Part shown: positions 32,917 to 45,989 of the stretch, one piece after another
How positions within the stretch are numbered: the first letter of the stretch is position 1
Layout: each line of letters begins with the position of its first letter
Origin: Brachionus koreanus
Lineage: Eukaryota; Rotifera; Eurotatoria; Ploima; Brachionidae
Reading direction: 5' to 3'
Assembly: GCA_016987375.1 (NCBI GenBank)
Contig: PJRA01000313.1
Coordinates: 3,322,361 to 3,386,360, forward strand
Length of the DNA stretch: 64,000 nucleotides
The notes under the pieces: model-generated
The model's input: the letters and a program-made list of their open reading frames with translations, nothing else
The model's database searches: none
Told to the model about the DNA's origin: nothing
Program-made: the position numbers and the translations under genes

Positions 32917-34854
32917 GTATCGCTTTAAAATCAATTAGTCCCGGTGTTTATCTGTTATTTTTGATTAATAAATAAAATAATAAAATAAATATTTAAATGT
33001 TATTTATTTTTAGATTTTTGTTTAAGCTAGCTTGGGATTAAATACTCAAAGCGTTATTTAATTTGTTGGCAAATAAGTTTTAGTACTAAGCTAAGATACA
33101 ACGAATGCCACCTTGATCAAATATGATTTTGGATATCGAGCTTTTTTTTAAAGCTCAAACTATGAGAGTTTGTCTCGGAAATATTGTTTCAATTAAAATT
33201 GTAGTTCTAATTTAATTTTTTTTATTTTTTCTCAAAAATTATGATTTAGCTTACGTAACTAATTAATATTTTTGGCAAGAAAAAATCTATTCAATTTAGA
33301 AACCTTTGTGGATTTTAGTTTTTTAAAGTTGATCTTTTAGTCCAAACAAAGAGTAAAACTCATTTTTTGCCGATTCACATTTCTAGCAAAATATTTTTTG
33401 CATATAGAATTAAATATTTTGTTATTTTAAAGCAATTTTTTGTTGTAGTTTAGAAATTAAGCTAGATATAAAGTATATCAACCAATTTTTATTCAAGGTT
33501 ATGCAATTGTTCTTCAAAATATTTCTAATGAACTCAAAAGCATGGAATTTTTTATTTCTAAAATTAGCCCTCTCATTAGTGTTATTTAGTTTAAGTGACA
33601 AAATAATCAAAATTTTCAACTAAGTGATAATTTAATACTTAATTAAAATACTCTAGGGTTTGACCATGTATCAAAAACAGTAATGTGATATTTTATTTAG
33701 ATACTCGTATTTAAGTAATATTATCACCATATTTGAGATGATAAATACCTCATATTTTCACAGAAATTTTTGTCTGATTATAATTGATAATAGATAATAA
33801 ATAGCATTTAAATCATATCAAGTAAGTATCATTTTTAATTTTATCTTGAAACATTATTATGTGAACAGTGTTCCGAGTAGTCATTTTTAAATTTCTTATT
33901 ATTTTCTTTTAAATTATAAAATTTTCATTTTTTTAGTAAAAAAAATTTCAAGAAAGAAAATTTTTTAAAATTTTTATTTTACCTAAATAGAGAAATTGAG
34001 TGCTTTAAAGACTTAATGAAAATATAATCGCTAAATTTAACATGATTTTTTCAGTAAACGAGTAAATTTTAAGAAATTTAATATTTTTCGACAAAATTAC
34101 AAAAAATTAATAAAATTTGATGAGTTCATATTTGTTCTAAATCTATTATTATTTAATTTTTTTCTTTTAAATTTTTTCTTATACTCAATTCTTTTATCTA
34201 TCAAATTTTCATATTTGAAATTTTTTTAGTTTATTTTTGTACACGGCCATCAAAACGGCCAACACCGAGTCTTGGCGGTCTACTGGCCCCTGTTGACGGT
34301 TATCAACACTTTTTCAACAGCATAAAAAAATTCTTGAATTTTAATAATTTTGAAATAATCAACCTGGTCTTACGATTATAATAATAATACTAATAATAGT
34401 AATAATAAAAAAATCTACAGCACCTTTTTCACCCATTATCATTATTTGTTCTAAATGGAAATGGTTAAAGAAGTCTTTAAACTATGATAAATGGGGATTA
34501 ATTAATCAGCTTGCGTAAGACAGATGTAAATTAAAAACATGTAAAAATAAATATTAGATGAGAAAATCTCTAAATTAAATTTCTAAAGCAAATAGGGGAT
34601 TATCATTTAAAAAATATTTTGTAGCACATTTTCGTAAGATAATAAAAATAGTTTAGCTAAAGTGGTATTCATATATTTATGACAAGTAGTTCGCGGCTAA
34701 GTAAAAAAAAAAACCAAATGCTTGAAATTTTATCTTCTTTAAAGAAAATTACTATACTATATGTTTTTTTTTAGATATAAATAAAATGTGTCATGTTGTA
34801 ACAGATAAATTATAAAAATTTTTTATTTTTTTCGAATTTTTTTAATTAAAAAAA
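32917..34854. other. Intergenic; MITE remnant and AAT microsatellite
   Basis: No gene. It contains the MITE family A copy at 34160-34310, a short interrupted AAT/ATA microsatellite at about 34375-34410, and presumably the promoter of the BCR/ABR gene. T-runs followed by TTTTAG occur near 34775 but are 75 bases from the ATG. Confidence 0.55.
34160..34310. repeat. MITE family A, truncated copy
   Basis: Homologous to the reverse complement of the right two thirds of 37495-37728. Shared strings include cttttatctatcaaattttc, gtacacggccatcaaaacgg and ggcggtctac. One end is missing and the surviving terminal repeat is decayed (gacggttatcaacact). Confidence 0.8.
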
Positions 34855-37800
34855 ATGTCCCATAATCAATCCAAAAACATAAACATAACCAATGTGATAA
34901 TGTCGCCGGCATCGCCGTACACGAGCCAGCAGCAAATAAGCAAACTGATGACCAGCTCACCAAGTTCAATAACTAGCAATCCATCGTTGCGTCACGCAAA
35001 CCTGGTCAACCAAATACCGGTAAAGCAATGCGCGTCCAAAACAAACCGACACACAATCGCCATATCTAACGATGCAGTATACGACCTAAAGTACCAGAGG
35101 CAGCAGTCTTTCGAGTCGAGCAACAACAATTCGTCACCGCTGTCCAAAACACCCGACTCCTCTAGTGAAAATTGGATGAGCATAAGCGAAAATCTTCCCT
35201 TCTACAAAACAATAGTTAGTCCAGACTTGACCGAGAGTAGTGGAAATTTGGTCGACAGCGATCACGAAATGCTAGACACAAACGCTACTGGTCTTAGCGG
35301 CGGAGGCGAGGAATCGGCCGATGACGACCTCGACTCCGGCTATCACAACGCCTCCGGACCCACTTATCCATTCAACGACGACTTCGACGACAACACCACC
35401 AAACGCTTGAAAACATTTGTAAACACCACGCTACACTACGAAAAATTATATCTAGACAAGCTCAAAAAACTGCTTAACTTCAAAGAATATCTTGACGATA
35501 ATTTTGACGGGCCCAAAACTGATATAAGTGTATTATTTTCTGGCATACAGCAGATATACACCACCCATGACATTGTTGCTCAAAAGTTACAAGACTATTT
35601 GAATACGCTGAACGAGCTGCTACAGTCAAGCTCAAAACCGTTTCCTGCGAATACAAAGCTAAATCAAGTGGTCGGCTCGTCACGACAAGCAACGAATCTA
35701 TCGCCGACCAGTCCTTATCCCACAAATTCAATCATCTATCTAAAAGAAAGCTTTTTGACCAATGCTCTCAATCTACTAGCAAACATTATGGAAATAAGTT
35801 TTCCAGTTTATTTGGAGTTTTTGAAAAATTATCCAAAATCGATGACCATTTTGAGCAAGCTCGAAAATCCCAAAGGTGTTAGCAAACAAAAAACGCTAAC
35901 TGAATATCAAAATGATTTTAACAAATTGTTAAATTGTGAAAGTAAAAATCCAAAAAAACCCGGTCTTTTGTCTCGTTTTACGCAAAAAAATCCCATGATT
36001 AAAAAAGACCCGTTTGATTTGTATTATAATGACACTAAAAATGAGAAATTGTTCGACTTGACGCGCATATTTACCGATGATATACTCAGACGACCCACCA
36101 AACTATTCGAATTTATATACAGCTTGAAAGAAGAGTGCATACTAGCGTCAAACGATTTGCCAAATAACTACGGCACTAGTTTAAAGTCAAATATAAACTC
36201 TTTATTTGAAAATGAGGGCTCTAAAAATTTGCGCGAAAAGGTCTTTAGTGAAATAAATAGGAATATAATGCCAAAAGAAGTGCGCAAAAATGAAGACGTA
36301 GTTGAACTAATTGAAAATAGCAATGAGAAAAAATTGCGTCATTTGATTCTATTCGGCGATTGTTTGGTTTGTTGTCGACTTAAAAAAGACAGACGACAGC
36401 TAAAATGGTTTATTCCCATAGATCAATTGGAAATTTATATCGACGAGTACAAATCGGCTAAGTCAGAAAACGAATTGAGACATTTGAGAGAGGAAGTTGT
36501 GTCACTCAGGGGCGATTTAAAAAAACAGACCGAAGGAAATGCATCGGCTAAAAATCAGCAAAAAATAAAGAAAAAACTAGCTGAACAAGAAAACGAACTG
36601 GCTATTCAATCATCTAGATTAAAGCTTATTGTGCGCGCTAATCCATTATTGTCCACAAGCAATGCCTCAAATTCCTCTTCAAATTCATCTAGTTCGCTTG
36701 GTGCCGGCGGTTTCAGTGGTTCGTTGGTGGCCGCTCTAAGCTCATCTATGAACAATTTGGCTAATTTGACTTCGTCTAGTCTGGCAAGTAGCAAAAATAA
36801 TTCTCATCATCATCCAAGTCTGAGCGCCCATCCTACAAGCTCAAGTCCTGTACAGCATTTTTCCAATACGCATGTATTTTTGTTCACTTCCGATTTTGAA
36901 AGAAATGCTTGGACAGAGGAAATAAATGGTGCTATTTATGCATGTAAGTAGATTCAATTTTTATAATATGCATATAATATAAGCTATAATTGAAATAATG
37001 GTAAAATTAAAAACTAAGAATTTCTGATTTTTAGGAAAAGATTTTCTTAGCGAAAAAAATTGATTTTTAACGTTTCACTAATAATCCATAATATTGGCAA
37101 AAATGTTGGTTGACCGGTGGCTTGACCACGAGTCAGTCGCATTTATTAAGTAATAAAAAAAATTTCACAAGCTGATTTTACACAGCGTACACATTGAAAA
37201 AGGCCTGTTTAAAATCAACCTTAGTTTACCATAAGTGATTGGACCAAGAAAGAAAAAAAAAAGTTACTTCCCCTATGATATTAGTCCCTGGTGATCTGGG
37301 TCGCTTTCTTTTATTTTGGACCAATAGGACCTATCCGACCGTAACACCCTTTTGTCCAAAGGTTGAGCCGGAACTATCGGCTGGTCGTTAGTAACGCTAA
37401 CTTAATGATCTTGTCCGACTTGTTCGTTCATTCATTTAGAGCTTAAAAAAAAAAATTTTCTGTCGGTAACCTATTACATCATGTCATGACACTAGTGTTG
37501 GGTACCGTCAGAGGCCGCTACTAGACCGCCAAAACTTGGTGTTGACCGTTATGATGGCCCTGTACAAAAATAAAATTAAAAAAAAATTTCAAATATGAAA
37601 ATTTGATAGATAAAAGAACTGAATATAAGAACAAGCAGTAAAATTTAGAAAAAAAATTTCCGCTGCCATCAAGACGACCAGCAACAATTTATGGCGGTCT
37701 ATTGGCCGCCGCTAATGGTACCCAACACTAAATGACACTGTTGGTAATAAAGTTAAATCTTTGTCTGCAATTTCTTACTACTTTTCTTAGCAATGTGAAT

Positions 37801-40482
37801 TGATGTCTACGAATTCATGACTTTAACTTTGTGGCATTAAGCTAATTTAAAGATAACATCTTATTTATTAATTTGTACTGCAAAATAAGTTCACCTCTCA
37901 TAATCTTTTCTTCCACTGATGTTCAATTAAACTTTGATATTAGCTTTCTCACTACTTGCACCAATTTCAATTTCTTTGGACAGGCTCCAAATCTCTTTAA
38001 TATCTTTTTTGATGCGGTCTCCACGCTTGAATAGTATTTTATAATAATAATTTACAAAATAATATTAATGCCTGAACTTGCCATCAATTTTGTCATCTCT
38101 AGTTTAAATTTAAACATTTTATTCTTAACGGTTTAATTCTAATTATTAAATTTTAAACGAAAAAAAATTATGTTTTTATTTAAAAAAAATTTTAACACAA
38201 AAATAAAAAGTTCATCATCAAATAGAATTTTTGGGTTTTACAAACTTAGCTAACAAAAAATAAAATTAATTTTATTAATTAATGTAACATGTGTGTCTTT
38301 TATTAAATTTAAGTTTTGTCTTCATCAATTTTAAACCTTTAATGAGATTAAATATTTTCTCATTACTTGACAAATCTATTTTTTTGACAAAATCGATAAT
38401 TCAGTAAAGTCTTAAAACTGTTTTCTTATCATTACGTTTTAATAAAATACAATTTACTCAGATTCAATTAAAAAATTTACTGAATTTTAGCAAATCATTA
38501 AAAAAAAATACATTTTTTTGTGTTTCATGCCGCTTGTGAAATTACTTTAGAAGCAACAAGAAGAGAGCCTTTCTATGCGAAATGTTAATAATTTAATTAA
38601 AATTATAGCTTGTAGTCTGTATAGACTATTTTATTTAGATAAATTTGCCTCAAGGCAACCAAAAGCAATTAGAGAGCCTTGTTTTCTATTGAATTGATGT
38701 ATTTATTTAATTTAATAATAAAAGAAAAATGAGTCTTTAGATTTAAAAAAAAAACCTAACAACCCCTAGACTTTATTGCCAACCAAATTAAATTAAAAAA
38801 CTATGGCTTTATTTTAATATAGCGAAAACTTAGCTATAATTTATTTAAATCAAATATTTTTTTTAAGTAAAATCTCGTAAAACTCAAACAAACTTACAGC
38901 ATTCGGATTTAGAGTCCCGTATTAACTCGCTAAAGGTAATCTAAACAAATTTAAATGCAATTTAGTCCTAAAATTTAATTTATTTAAAATTTAGAAAACA
39001 GAAGAACCACCAAAAATTATCACCAGCAGTTATACTGGATCATTAGAACTTTTAGTCCGAAAAATTGAAAATCTAGAACAGCCAAATAGTAAATTCTAAA
39101 TTTAAACTAGTTACACATTAATTAATATTTTTTCCATTTATTTCAGAGGTTTATGTTGCCGTTGAGCTAAAGTCGTGTGGTTCATATTTAGAAGTAGCAC
39201 AAACTCGTTGTTCCGATCTTACCACATGTCCAGTTTGGGAAGAAGTAAATTATTTATTTTAATTTTCAAATTAAAAATTTTTAAATTATATTTGAAGAAA
39301 TTTAACCTTGAACTTCAATCAGTTGATTACTTACGCATAATACTTTACAGTCAGACAAGCGGCAAGGCTCTGGCAATAGCTAGCCAAGTTTTGAAAATAG
39401 ACTCAAACATTAACTTGAATCAGATAAATTGTGTTCGCTTAAGCAATGGTACTTCGCTTTATATAACAATGAAATTTTTATCTCCAAAAAAAACCATTAC
39501 CAGGCGCCGAACCCGCAATAGAAATGACATATTTGGCGGAAATTTAAACGAGCTCTTACAGTAAAATTTTTAATATATTTCAAAATATATAATCTAATTC
39601 AACTCTTGTAGACGAGAGAAAAGCACTATTCCTCGAATACTTAAAGACTGTGTGGAAGTAATTGAAACAAAAGGCATAGAAGAGGTCGGAATTTATAGAG
39701 TATCATCTGTAGTTAGTGAGGTACAAAAAATAAAGGATCTTTATTCTAAAAGTAATATTTCAAATTTGAAATTAAATTATTAAAAGAAAATAAAATTAAA
39801 ACTTTAACTAGATCCATCTCAAGCAATGAATGAGCTTCGACAAAAGTCACCCCATTTGTCTGCTAATGTTCTGAAACTCTATCTACGAGAGCTGCCAGAT
39901 CCGCTCTTTACTTCTCACTTGTACAATCGTTTTATGAGCGCAGTCGATTGCCAAGTTCACGAATTTCGTCTGGGCGAGCTTTGTCGTATTTTCAACGAAT
40001 TGCCTGAATCAAACAAAAACATTATTTTGTTCTTACTCACCCATTTATTAAAGTAACTTTTAGAAATAGATTTTTTTAAAAAAAAAAATTAATATTTTTT
40101 TTTTAGCATAGCAAACTATTCAGAAAAGAATATGATGAGTCTGAGAAATTTGTGCACACTTTTTGGTCCTACATTAATGAAACTGTCACCTAAAGATAAT
40201 CTTCAAGCAGAGGATATGAACAGAGAAATAAAGGAAAGCATGCTTCAGGCGCAAATACTGTTCTATATTTTACAGTTGCATGCAGATGGAAAGCTAATTC
40301 CCGATTCGGTTGAGCCTAATCAAAAGCCTGATTGTGATGTAAATTTAATTGATAATCAAATAGACAATTTCAAGCGCTTGAATTTAAAATCAAAACCTCA
40401 TACAGACGGCAATAATAACAATATACCAAATAGTCAAAAAGCTAAAACGACACAAAAGTCCAACATTCAAACAGCTTTGTAA
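34855..40482 (+). CDS. BCR/ABR homologue: RhoGEF (DH-PH), C2 and RhoGAP
   Basis: Exons: 34855-36943, about 38900-38935, 38995-39088, 39147-39244, 39298-39560, 39612-39751, 39812-40052 and 40107-40482. It both activates and inactivates Rho GTPases. Exon 1 encodes a Ser/Asn/Pro-rich N-terminus (1-180); a DH domain beginning KTFVNTTLHYEKLYLDKLKK and containing ILRRPTKLFEF; and a PH domain (LRHLILFGDCLVCC ... WFIPI) split by a coiled-coil and a Ser-rich insert before HVFLFTSDFERNAW. A C2 domain follows (GSLELLVRKIENL, PVWEE, YLRIILY), then RhoGAP with the arginine finger in EVGIYRVSS, KLYLRELPDPLF and LCTLFGPTLM. The BCR kinase and oligomerisation region is not evident, so the layout is ABR-like. 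Exon 1 ends in phase 1 while the next recognisable exon starts in phase 0: a small exon is missing from the model or an error is present. A MITE lies in intron 1. Confidence 0.9.
37080..37440. other. GC-richer block of unknown origin in BCR/ABR intron 1
   Basis: Clearly less AT-rich than its surroundings, with phrases such as gttggttgaccggtggcttg and gaccaataggacctatccga. No open frame on either strand. It lies directly beside a complete MITE and is probably another inserted repeat or SINE, but no second copy was found in the window. Confidence 0.4.
37495..37728. repeat. MITE family A, complete 234-base copy with TA duplication
   Basis: Perfect terminal inverted repeat gtgttgggtacc / ggtacccaacac, flanked by TA on both sides (37493-37494 and 37729-37730). 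It has subterminal GC-rich blocks, a T/A-rich middle and no coding capacity. The TA duplication and small size point to a Tc1/mariner-mobilised MITE. Confidence 0.9.
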
Positions 40483-43400
40483 CTTTTGTAAATTTAGGTG
40501 CAGTTTTTTTGTTTCATTGTTTAAATAGAAAAATAAGTCCATAATTGTTTTATTATTGTTGTTTTATCAAATGATTCCCTAAGAGCATCAGTTGGCCTTT
40601 GAATGGCTAGTCAGCAAACCATTTATTATTTCATTGGACTTGTTGTTTTAAGTACTTGAAACGTTTACAAAAAGTTCAAAGTAAACTGAAATTTGACTAG
40701 TTCAAAACAATTTTGATCAAATGAAAGATATGCTAATTGACATAATTGTTGCCATCTGTGTATATTTTCCCTAAACGAAAAAAAAATTTATTTAATATTT
40801 TGTAAGATTTATTTATTTTCAGTTGAATTTTATACACAATCGTGATGTTTTGTATTTGATCAAAATTTTATAAATTAAATAATATATTTATTATTAATTT
40901 TTTAAATTTTATTTTTTTAAAAAAAAAAAGTATATTATCAGCTATTTTAATAAATTATAAAAACTAACTTTTAGTTTTACTTTTAGTATAAATGTAAACA
41001 TTGGAAAAATATGTCTTTTTTTTTTGTACCAATGTTAATTTGATAACTTCTTTATTTTTATAATTTAAAAATAAATTTTTTACGAAAAAATAATTTTAGA
41101 AAATTGTTATAAGCATTTGCACGCAATTTTAGTCAATCGAACTTGAAATGAAAAAATCTTTTTTTAAATATTATTTTTATCATCTTCAAACTTTGAATAA
41201 AGAATGGCTCAAGAAGAGCTTTATCTATTATTGAAAAGCTTCGTATTCAAAAGGTAAAAGCTAAATGAAATAACAATTTTAAAAATTTGAACTATTTAGT
41301 AAATTCAAGTCAATTTAAAAAATAATATTCAAATGGACTTTGATAAGAGTTGAGATTTGATCAGTTAACAATTAAGAATCAAATTACAATTAGATAAATT
41401 TGATGCATTTTTTTAAATTTTTTTTAACTAGCTCGAAACATTAATTGAGAATAGACTCGTCTTTTCAACTATTTGATACTAGTTTAAGTAAATTACATAA
41501 TTAAATATAATTAAAAGCATCACAAATATAAAAATAGGCAGATTTATTTTTTTTTGTTAAATTAATCAAAAAAATTTCAAATGGAACTAAAAAAATGCTG
41601 AGTAAAAATTCATATGAATAAAATTTATTTAAAGATCAATGTTTAATTAACAAATAAAATAAAAAATCATGCTATTTTTGAAAATAAAATGACGCACGAT
41701 TTTTATTTTACATAATTTCAGCAAAGAAATTGCAGCAAAAATATTTTGAAATGAATCGATTATTATTAGAACTCGATTTAAATTTTTTTTTTCATCAAAG
41801 TTGATGACTAAAATTGGAAAATGTAGTCATTTATACTTAAAATCTTGTATTTCTCAAGTTAACTTGTTAAACTTTATTATTAAAATCTTAAAATTTAGTT
41901 GTTTTTTATTAAAAATTTTAAAAATTAATTATTTTTACAAAAAGGTTTGAAAAATTTTTTATTGTTTAGTTTTGAAATTTCAATGAGTCTACCAGATCAG
42001 CACTTTTAATAAATAATGAAAAGATAAGCACAAAATTCAAGTGTTTCATATTAAATTATATTTGATTATTCAACAATAGCATCATGCGACCAAATACATA
42101 AATATACAGTTAATTTAGTCGAGTTTCATCAGCTTTAATTAGGACAAAAATATAAAAATGGTAAATCAAGTAAAAATTTTAATAGAAAAAATAGAATTAT
42201 TTAATGTTAAATTTTTTGATTATCATTTTTTATCAAAGATTTATTTAAATTTTCTAGAAGAGTCAAAATTATTATTATTTTAATTAATATAAAATCTGGA
42301 TTTTTAAATTCAGCTTGTAAATTTAACAAAAACGAAAGCTGAATAAGAAACCGGTTAAATTTTTAATTTTAAAATTTAGAGGTGTTTTCCTTGCTTCAAG
42401 TAATATTTTAAAATTTAGCATAATCTAATTTTTGAATGAAAATATACATTCAAGTGACTTGGTAGCATTTTTATTAATTATGCAATACTTGAGCTTACAC
42501 AGAAATTATTAACTAAAGAGTGTCATTCCAAAATTGAGTAAGAATGAAAGACTCAACAGTTTGAAGGCAAATAAACATAGAAATTTTATCGTATGATCAA
42601 AAAAAACAAAAAATATTTAAGACTAAATTTTTTAAATATTTAAGCAAATCTTGATTTAGTAATGAGCTTGTTACATCATTGAAATATCAATTAGTTATAT
42701 TTTAATCTTTTTTCTATTTTTAATTTAAAAGACCAGTTGAATAAATAGTTACATTAGTTGTATTGATTTCTTTATCAAAAAAAGATCATTTTTCTTATCC
42801 AAATAATTTCAAATACATTATTTGTGGGTATGTTTAAAGAAAAAATTCGATTTTAGTTTTAATTTGAAAAAATTTTATTTTTTCTAAAATAATTAGACTT
42901 TTTTTATCAGAAATAAGATATTTTCGAATTTAATTTAATGTTAGAATATCAATTTTTTAGACATGTTCTAATTAATTAAAGATATTTTAAGCCTTCTTTT
43001 CTTATCTTTTAATTTTCTAAAAAAAGAGACTGCTTCTTATGCTTAATTGACTCAGATTAGGATATATTTTATCCTGTTTATAGTATTTAGATCCCAGTTT
43101 TTTTTTAATTTTAATTTAAGGGTTTTTAATTAGAAGATTTGACAAATGTCTGAGTAAGTGGATGAAAAAAAAATTAATTATTATTAACATTAAATTAAGG
43201 AATTATATTATTGAATATTTGATTTTCAATTATGCTGAAATTTTACCACGGTAGGCGTTTTCTATGCCAAACAAAAATCTCAAAGTTGGATATATGCAAA
43301 AACACTTTTAAGGGTGCACGAAACTATAACAACCCAGTAAATAACTAAAATTAAAAATTTGTTTTTATCCGTTTTAGCTTTTAAAAAATAAATAAAAGAT

Positions 43401-43862
43401 CTAAAATGTTTAATTCAATTTTTTAAAATTTTTTTGGTTAGGCAAAGCTTCAGCTTTTTTTTCTATTATTAGATCACACATAAAATTTTATCGATTTTTT
43501 TGCAGATTATTTAAACATAAAAGAAATAAGAAAATATTTGAAATACTTAAAATAAATTTGTTTTTCAGACCTTCGGGAATGCATTCAATACGCGAATGCT
43601 TGGGGAATTATTAAATTTCCAGATTAAATGATTATTAGTAAAGATACGCCCAGCAAAAAAAAATTAATTATTATTCATGCCAAATCATCACAATTCATTT
43701 TTTTCCATTTTAAAATATAAACTAATTATTCGACGAAAAAATTTTTCAATCTATTTATTCTTGTTAATTTCCTATGAACAATATTATTAAATTCTTATTT
43801 AGAGAAAATTATTTAAAAAAAAAATTTTAATTTTAGATTTTTTTCCTAGATTTAACTCAAAA
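40483..43862. other. Long AT-rich intergenic stretch
   Basis: No supported gene over 3.4 kb. Near 43568-43640 an acceptor-like tttttcag is followed by a less AT-rich segment that could be a 5' non-coding exon of the Rho-like gene, splicing to the site just before its ATG (tttcctag, about 43850). This is only a suggestion. Confidence 0.5.
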
Positions 43863-44966
43863 ATGCAAAGCAAAATAAAATGTCTGATGATCGGTCAAGC
43901 CGGAATAGGCAAGACATCATTTTTGGAACAATTTCCGAAATGTGTTAAAAATTCAGAAACTATTAACAAAGAGGTCTATTTGTATGAAACACTTAATAAC
44001 AAATATGAAAAAGTGATTGTTGAGATTGAAAATATTGATATTTGTCTTGAAACTTGCGTAAATGATGCTGACCTGATTGTAAATAACCAAGTAGTTTCAT
44101 CAAGTCAGTTCATTAACACTCGAGATTTTCAGTGTGTTATCTTGTGCTTTGCTATGGATGATACAAGCTCATTTGAATTGATTAAATCGAAATGGGAAGT
44201 TGACTTTAAAAAAAACAAGCAAAAGAAAAAGCACTTTGTTCTTCTAGGCCTAAGGAGTGACACAATCAGCTCTAAAGTAGAAAGTGATAATCGAACCGAA
44301 AAAAATAATGCAGTAGTAGCAAGGAATTCCTTCAAAAAACGCTCCTGCTCTGTCAACTCAACATCTTCGACATCTAGATTATCGAAAAATAAAACTGACA
44401 TTCTCAGCAATGATCTCGATCAGACAAAGAATGATGTTGGCATATACAAAAAATTTGCTAAGCTAATAGGCTCGGATTTGATCCAATATTCAATATTTAG
44501 TGACTATTCGTCTCAGAAAAAGTCGAAAAATCCATTAACTGCTTACGAAATGCTTGTAAAGAGCATAGTGACTAAGGATTTTAATAAAGCAAATAAACAA
44601 TCAATTCCAAAAACGATTTCATCACCAATAAACTCGTTTAGAATACGAAAATCAAGAAAAGAGTTAAATGAGCTAAAGCCTCTAAGTTCTGTTTATTATG
44701 AGAATAGCTCATTCGTAAATATTGATGAAAACCGGACTGTACCGGCCATAAATACAGGAAAGACTAGTGAACCGTTGACATTTAAATCTAAACTGTCTAG
44801 ATTAGCTATTGGAATCGGAACTTATGTGGTTACATGTGGATCACACAATTCAAGAAGATTAGCTGATTTGAAAAACTCAAAAAATTTAAACGATTCAAAT
44901 AAAAAATCATACAAAAAAAACAAATCTTGGCTTTTACTTGCGTCAGAGACATCACTTGTTGATTAG
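43863..44966 (+). CDS. Divergent Rho-like small GTPase fold protein with long C-terminal tail
   Basis: Single coding exon, 367 residues. The P-loop is intact (MIGQAGIGKTSFLEQF). The next strands align to Rho proteins (QCVILCFAMDDTSSFELIKSKW, then KKHFVLLGLRSD in place of the usual TQxD). The switch II motif DTAGQE is not there: the equivalent stretch reads IDICLETCVNDADL, so the catalytic Gln and DxxG Asp are lost, and switch I has no clear Thr. Residues 145-180 form a Ser/Lys/Asn-rich insert. The end (about 230-367) is a basic, unstructured tail without a CaaX box. It probably binds nucleotide poorly or does not hydrolyse it. The role is unknown; a Rho or Ras-like pseudoGTPase is the best description. 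The ATG at 43863 is preceded by tttttttcctagatttaact. Confidence 0.75.
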   Translation: MQSKIKCLMIGQAGIGKTSFLEQFPKCVKNSETINKEVYLYETLNNKYEKVIVEIENIDICLETCVNDADLIVNNQVVSSSQFINTRDFQCVILCFAMDDTSSFELIKSKWEVDFKKNKQKKKHFVLLGLRSDTISSKVESDNRTEKNNAVVARNSFKKRSCSVNSTSSTSRLSKNKTDILSNDLDQTKNDVGIYKKFAKLIGSDLIQYSIFSDYSSQKKSKNPLTAYEMLVKSIVTKDFNKANKQSIPKTISSPINSFRIRKSRKELNELKPLSSVYYENSSFVNIDENRTVPAINTGKTSEPLTFKSKLSRLAIGIGTYVVTCGSHNSRRLADLKNSKNLNDSNKKSYKKNKSWLLLASETSLVD

Positions 44967-45640
44967 ATTTATCGGAAATGAATGTAAATTTTGTATCATA
45001 AGTATTAATTATGAAATAAACCGAATAAGGATAATCATTGGAATGATGCTTATTTTAGAAAAATATTTTTGAACTGGTGATTAAGTTATTATTGATTTTT
45101 TTTTTAATAAAAAATTATTTTTAATTAATTTAACATTTTTACTAATTTAATTTATATTTTTGAAAAATCACAAACTTTAACAATTTCAAAAAAACTTTGC
45201 TTAGTCTAGATCTTCATTATTTTACTAAGAAATTATTCCTAATTTTATCATTTGAAATTAAAAACCATAATTGCATCACTTTAAGAGAAAAAGGTTCTAG
45301 ACAGGTTCAAATTAAATTTTAAGACATTCAATGTTCATAAAAGTTAGATGCAAATCTTCTCTGTCGTAGAACACATTCCGCAGTTATTTCTACTACTATT
45401 AAAAAATACTAAGTATCAAAATTAGTAATAAAAAAATCATATTTTTTACCTTTGATCAAAAATTTTCAAATTATTTCTATTATTTAAAATTTGAAATTAA
45501 TTATTTTAAAATATTAAATTCCAGTTTCATCTTAAAATCAAAAAATTTTGTTAACTCAATTTTTCTTAAACAATTTTTTAATATTCAATTTGAGAATAAT
45601 CATACTGAAAATAGAAGGATAATTTTAGAGAGATGAACTC
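44967..45640. other. Intergenic
   Basis: AT-rich; no gene or repeat recognised. Confidence 0.6.
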
Positions 45641-45644
45641 TTAA

Positions 45645-45819
45645 CACTAGAAGCACCAAACGAGTCAAAATGATTTTTGAAATAAATATATATTTTTTGA
45701 TTTATGTAGAATTTAAAATTTTCTTTAAAAACAATATTACTTAATAAAATTGTTATAGTTTTTATTATAAAATAATTTCATATTAAAAAATCGTGAAAAA
45801 ATGCTTGGTGCTTCTAGTG
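45645..45819. repeat. piggyBac-like MITE
   Basis: 175 bases with a perfect 15-base terminal inverted repeat, cactagaagcaccaa. The left flank is TTAA (45641-45644), the piggyBac target. The right flank is taaa, one base off. The middle is AT-rich and non-coding. Confidence 0.75.
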
Positions 45820-45989
45820 TAAAAGTTGTTCAAGACCTCATAAAATTAAATAGTGAAGAATAAAAAATATTGCTATTAATAGACATTTTCGCATTTGCCA
45901 AATATTTATACAAAAATAATATTACAGAATCAACTAAAGTTGGACTTGTAATCGTTAAATTTGAAGAGTAACATTCAAAATTAAACGTA

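Noticed and set aside
33422..33619. 65-residue minus-strand frame (Asn/Ile/Leu-rich)
   Set aside because: Composition follows AT content; no splice or family support.
44129..44410. 93-residue minus-strand frame
   Set aside because: Antisense to the Rho-like gene.
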